This document shows positions 63,160 to 64,000 of a stretch of DNA of 64,000 nucleotides, in pieces. Origin of the DNA: Betaproteobacteria bacterium (GTDB lineage: Bacteria; Pseudomonadota; Gammaproteobacteria; Burkholderiales; Rhodocyclaceae); the NCBI GenBank assembly GCA_016705475.1, contig JADIYD010000009.1, positions 1 through 64,000 of the forward strand, read 5' to 3'. The position numbers and the translations under genes were made by a program. A model generated the notes under the pieces. It saw only the letters and a program-made list of their open reading frames with translations, did not search any database and had not been told where the DNA came from. Within the stretch, counting starts at the first letter, position 1. Every line of letters starts with the position of its first letter.

Positions 63160-63922
63160 TGACGATTTCCATGAGCGCCTCGACAGTCTCTTCGTCGTCG
63201 GTCAGGCTTTCGACCAAGGCGGCGCGGCAGGCGGCGGTGACGTCGAAGCCGGACTTGATGAGTGTCGCGGCATAGACCAACAGGCGGGTGCTGGCGACTT
63301 CTTCGAGGTCGCGGTCTTTCAATGCACGGAAAGCCTTGGCGATGCCGACCAGGCGTTTGGCCAGATCAGCGTCGCAGCCTGTTTCGCCGATCAGGATGGA
63401 GATTTCGCGCTCGGCACCGGGGAAGTCGAAGCGCATCGAGACGAAACGCTGGCGGGTCGATGGCTTGAGACCCTTGAGCAGGTTCTGGTAGCCGGGGTTG
63501 TAGGAGACGACGAGCATGAAATTGGCCGGTGCTTCGAGGATTTCACCGGTGCGGTCGATGGGCAGGATGCGGCGGTCGTCGGCCAGCGGGTGGAGGACGA
63601 CGGTCGTATCCTTCCGTGCCTCGACGATTTCGTCGAGGTAGCAGATGCCGCCTTCGCGCACGGCGCGGGTCAGCGGGCCGTCGGACCAGTAGGTGCCCTT
63701 GTCGGAAATCAGGTGGCGGCCGACGAGGTCGGCGGCGGTCAGGTCGTCGTGGCAGGCGACGGTATAGAGCGGCAGTTTCAACCTTGCCGCCATGTGCGCC
63801 ACGAAGCGCGTCTTGCCGCAGCCGGTGGGGCCTTTGATGAGCAGCGGCAGGCGCTGCTGGAAAGCGTGCTCGAAGAGCGAAATTTCGTTGCCTGAAGGTT
63901 CGTAGAAGGGCAGTTCGGTCAT
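63140..63922 (-). CDS. norQ: AAA+ ATPase NorQ (CbbQ/NirQ family)
   Basis: A protein of 260 residues from ATG 63922 (MTELPFYEP). MoxR-type AAA+ motifs are complete: Walker A KGPTGCGKTRF, Walker B ICYLDEIVEA, sensor 1 MLVVSYNPGYQN, arginine region RQRFVSMRFDFPG. NorQ with NorD remodels and activates nitric oxide reductase. An in-frame earlier start would add 25 residues that overlap the preceding small membrane gene, so ATG 63922, which overlaps the preceding stop as ATGA, is preferred. Confidence 0.9.
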   Translation of the reverse strand: MTELPFYEPSGNEISLFEHAFQQRLPLLIKGPTGCGKTRFVAHMAARLKLPLYTVACHDDLTAADLVGRHLISDKGTYWSDGPLTRAVREGGICYLDEIVEARKDTTVVLHPLADDRRILPIDRTGEILEAPANFMLVVSYNPGYQNLLKGLKPSTRQRFVSMRFDFPGAEREISILIGETGCDADLAKRLVGIAKAFRALKDRDLEEVASTRLLVYAATLIKSGFDVTAACRAALVESLTDDEETVEALMEIVNATFGR

Positions 63923-64000
63923 TTGAGAGAAATCCAGTAAGCAAGCAGAATCAGGCTGGCAACGACGATCAGCCAGCCTTCGAGCAGGACGCGCCACATC
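63919..64000 (-). CDS. End of a membrane protein gene upstream of norQ (partial at window edge, or a 26-aa gene)
   Basis: The frame ends WLIVVASLILLAYWISLK and stops in the ATGA overlap with norQ. It has one membrane helix. An ATG lies at 63999, so it could be a complete 26-residue membrane peptide or the end of a longer gene that continues outside the window. It cannot be identified further. Confidence 0.4.
   Translation of the reverse strand, partial: MWRVLLEGWLIVVASLILLAYWISLK

Overview
The window looks like chromosomal DNA of a denitrifying betaproteobacterium, most likely Rhodocyclales (Dechloromonas/Azonexus type). This is inferred from the gene set, the high GC content, the heme d1 and NO-reductase genes, the PEP-CTERM protein and the pyrophosphate-linked glycolysis genes; no database search was possible. 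No prophage, transposase, rRNA or CRISPR array was seen.

Layout. 0-7.5 kb is full of single-base frameshifts. It carries the end of a DUF1854 gene, an ABC transporter of the kind found with cyanophycin genes, nirJ and nirN (heme d1 synthesis) behind a predicted FNR/DNR box, and a periplasmic binding protein next to a hybrid histidine kinase. 9.4-19.1 kb holds ordinary genes: a glycine-zipper lipoprotein, a PEP-CTERM protein, an L,D-transpeptidase, an SpmA-SpmB fusion, tRNA-Leu(GAG), a RluE-like pseudouridine synthase, a DUF192 protein, ubiC, and a di-heme peroxidase coupled to a GGDEF-EAL-CZB protein.

19.2-32.5 kb is the most unusual part: seven tightly packed minus-strand genes. In transcription order they are a TIR/deoxyribosyltransferase-like + TPR + SLOG-like protein, a caspase-like protease, an 1823-aa protein with two lipase-like domains and a CHAT protease, an M15 peptidase, a membrane protein with a TIR-like tail, a patatin phospholipase, and a second TIR-like + TPR protein. 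The content suggests an NTP/NAD-sensing, protease- and lipase-armed conflict (abortive-infection-like) operon.

32.8-45.7 kb holds a double cupin, an SH3-like secreted protein, a lipoprotein hydrolase, sodB, xseA, the run exbB-exbD-lpxK-ycaR-kdsB, then adk, a PPi-type phosphofructokinase and a proton-pumping pyrophosphatase. 45.8-59 kb is a Lap-type adhesin export locus (ABC exporter, HlyD adaptor, LuxR regulator) and an 8.7-kb repeat-rich RTX adhesin gene with one frameshift. 59-64 kb holds a DNR-like regulator and a minus-strand NO-reductase accessory operon (norQ, membrane protein, 4Fe-4S protein, norD).

A dispersed repeat of about 36 bp (core CGGTCAACCGGAAAAA) occurs at least nine times, almost always between genes. 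One copy supplies the stop codon of one nor-operon gene and the start codon of the next.
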